Of a DNA stretch of 6,209 bases, positions 5,895-6,209 are shown piece by piece. Numbering within the stretch: position 1 is the stretch's first letter; each line of letters begins with the position of its first letter. Origin of the DNA: an uncultured Actinomycetes bacterium (GTDB lineage: Bacteria > Actinomycetota > Actinomycetes > Nanopelagicales > Nanopelagicaceae); contig CAIPQX010000006.1 of NCBI GenBank assembly GCA_903867285.1, positions 1 through 6,209 on the forward strand. The letters are read 5' to 3'. The notes beneath the pieces are model-generated. The model ran no database searches, was not told the origin of the DNA, and worked only from the letters and a program-made list of their open reading frames with translations. A program made the position numbers and the translations under genes.

Positions 5895-6209
5895 TTACTT
5901 CGTTGCTGCTGGTGTTGGAACGGCCCCTCCGGCCGCACCTCCCCCAAAGCCACCGCCGGGAGTAATTCCCAATTGTGTAAAGCAAGTTTGCAACGCTGCT
6001 GCTGTTGCAGGATCCTGGAAGTCAGGACGTGCTCCTGCAGCGATTGTGATGCCCGCTTTAGTTAAGCAAGCCGTCAACTTTGGATTAGAGAACGCTCCAC
6101 CACGTGTTCCACCGGTTCCGGTAGGCGCAGAAACCCCTGGAACTGGAGCAGTTGTTCCGCCAGCAGTTGTTCCGCCAGCAGTTGTTCCGCCAGCAGTTGT
6201 TCCAGATGG
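5895..6209 (-). CDS. C-terminal part of a low-complexity, probably exported protein with a duplicated Cys motif
   Basis: The minus-strand frame is open from the right edge to the TAA at 5895 and gives 104 residues; the N-terminus is outside the window. Counting from the edge, residues 3-20 are Gly/Thr/Ala repeats (units of GTTAG) and 21-40 are Pro/Gly/Thr-rich. Two related modules follow: FSNP (40-43) leading to C48-LTKAGIT, and FQDP (64-67) leading to C76-FTQLGIT. A Gly/Ala/Pro tail (84-104) ends in PTPAATK. I recognise the general style, in which one Cys sits before a short xxxxGIT motif in a Gly/Pro-rich setting, from uncharacterised secreted actinobacterial proteins, but I know of no function. 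Export is inferred from composition only, since any signal peptide would lie outside the window. An internal TTG at 6077 is not a credible start because the module structure and the open frame extend upstream of it. Confidence 0.75.
   Translation of the reverse strand, partial: PSGTTAGGTTAGGTTAGGTTAPVPGVSAPTGTGGTRGGAFSNPKLTACLTKAGITIAAGARPDFQDPATAAALQTCFTQLGITPGGGFGGGAAGGAVPTPAATK
6151..6203. repeat. 15-bp in-frame tandem repeat (about 3.5 copies)
   Basis: The unit GTTGTTCCGCCAGCA occurs exactly at 6151-6165, 6166-6180 and 6181-6195, and its first eight bases recur at 6196-6203. Read on the minus strand it encodes identical five-residue steps (GTTAG) in the exported protein. Copies are identical even at third codon positions, which points to recent slippage or expansion. 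Confidence 0.9.

Noticed and set aside
5746..5985. Minus-strand 79-codon open frame containing GENRTHDLP
   Set aside because: This peptide is the well-known artefact of translating the antisense of a tRNA T-arm. The frame also runs through two hairpins and over the end of the neighbouring real gene.
6075..6077. TTG at 6077 as the start of a 60-residue protein
   Set aside because: The frame stays open to the window edge, and the first half of the duplicated motif pair lies across and upstream of this codon.
1..6209. CRISPR array, insertion sequence, toxin-antitoxin or defence system
   Set aside because: No spaced direct repeats, transposase motifs or defence domains are visible. The only tandem repeat is the in-frame 15-bp coding array.

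Overview
The window looks like a compact, gene-dense actinobacterial chromosome segment of roughly 50% G+C. The likely source is a streamlined planktonic lineage such as the freshwater Nanopelagicales (acI), but that placement is an inference. It rests on 1-10 bp gene spacing or overlapping stop/start codons, a 36 bp divergent promoter region with candidate leaderless promoters, a Fur-family regulator that closely resembles Streptomyces Nur, and fructokinase and UPF0303 proteins of actinobacterial style.

Positions 1-4766 (or 4772) hold six head-to-tail genes on the minus strand, probably one transcription unit. In transcription order they are: a UPF0303/GlcG-like protein, a PfkB fructokinase-like sugar kinase, an aldose-1-epimerase-like mutarotase, a Nur-like Fur-family metalloregulator, the folate-binding Fe-S/tRNA-modification protein YgfZ, and the peptidyl-dipeptidase Dcp, which runs off the left edge. 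Spacings are 4 bp overlap, 1 bp overlap, 9 bp, 3 bp and 10 bp. The first three genes look like a small sugar-handling cassette. The last three look like housekeeping metal/Fe-S homeostasis and peptide turnover.

Positions 4767-4802 form a very short divergent promoter region. To its right, on the plus strand, is a complete aldo/keto reductase (4803-5735) with the full catalytic tetrad, closed by a strong intrinsic terminator (5758-5789).

Positions 5790-5894 hold an orphan tRNA 3' portion (T-arm plus 3' acceptor strand, with no matching 5' half) followed by a second terminator-like hairpin. This is the least ordinary part of the window and could be a tRNA-gene attachment-site remnant or a decayed tRNA. 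Positions 5895-6209 carry the C-terminal part of a low-complexity, probably exported protein on the minus strand. It has a 15-bp tandem repeat and two copies of a Cys-containing motif.

I see no complete novel defence, CRISPR or mobile system. The items most worth a second look are the tRNA fragment, the divergent promoter and the repeat protein.
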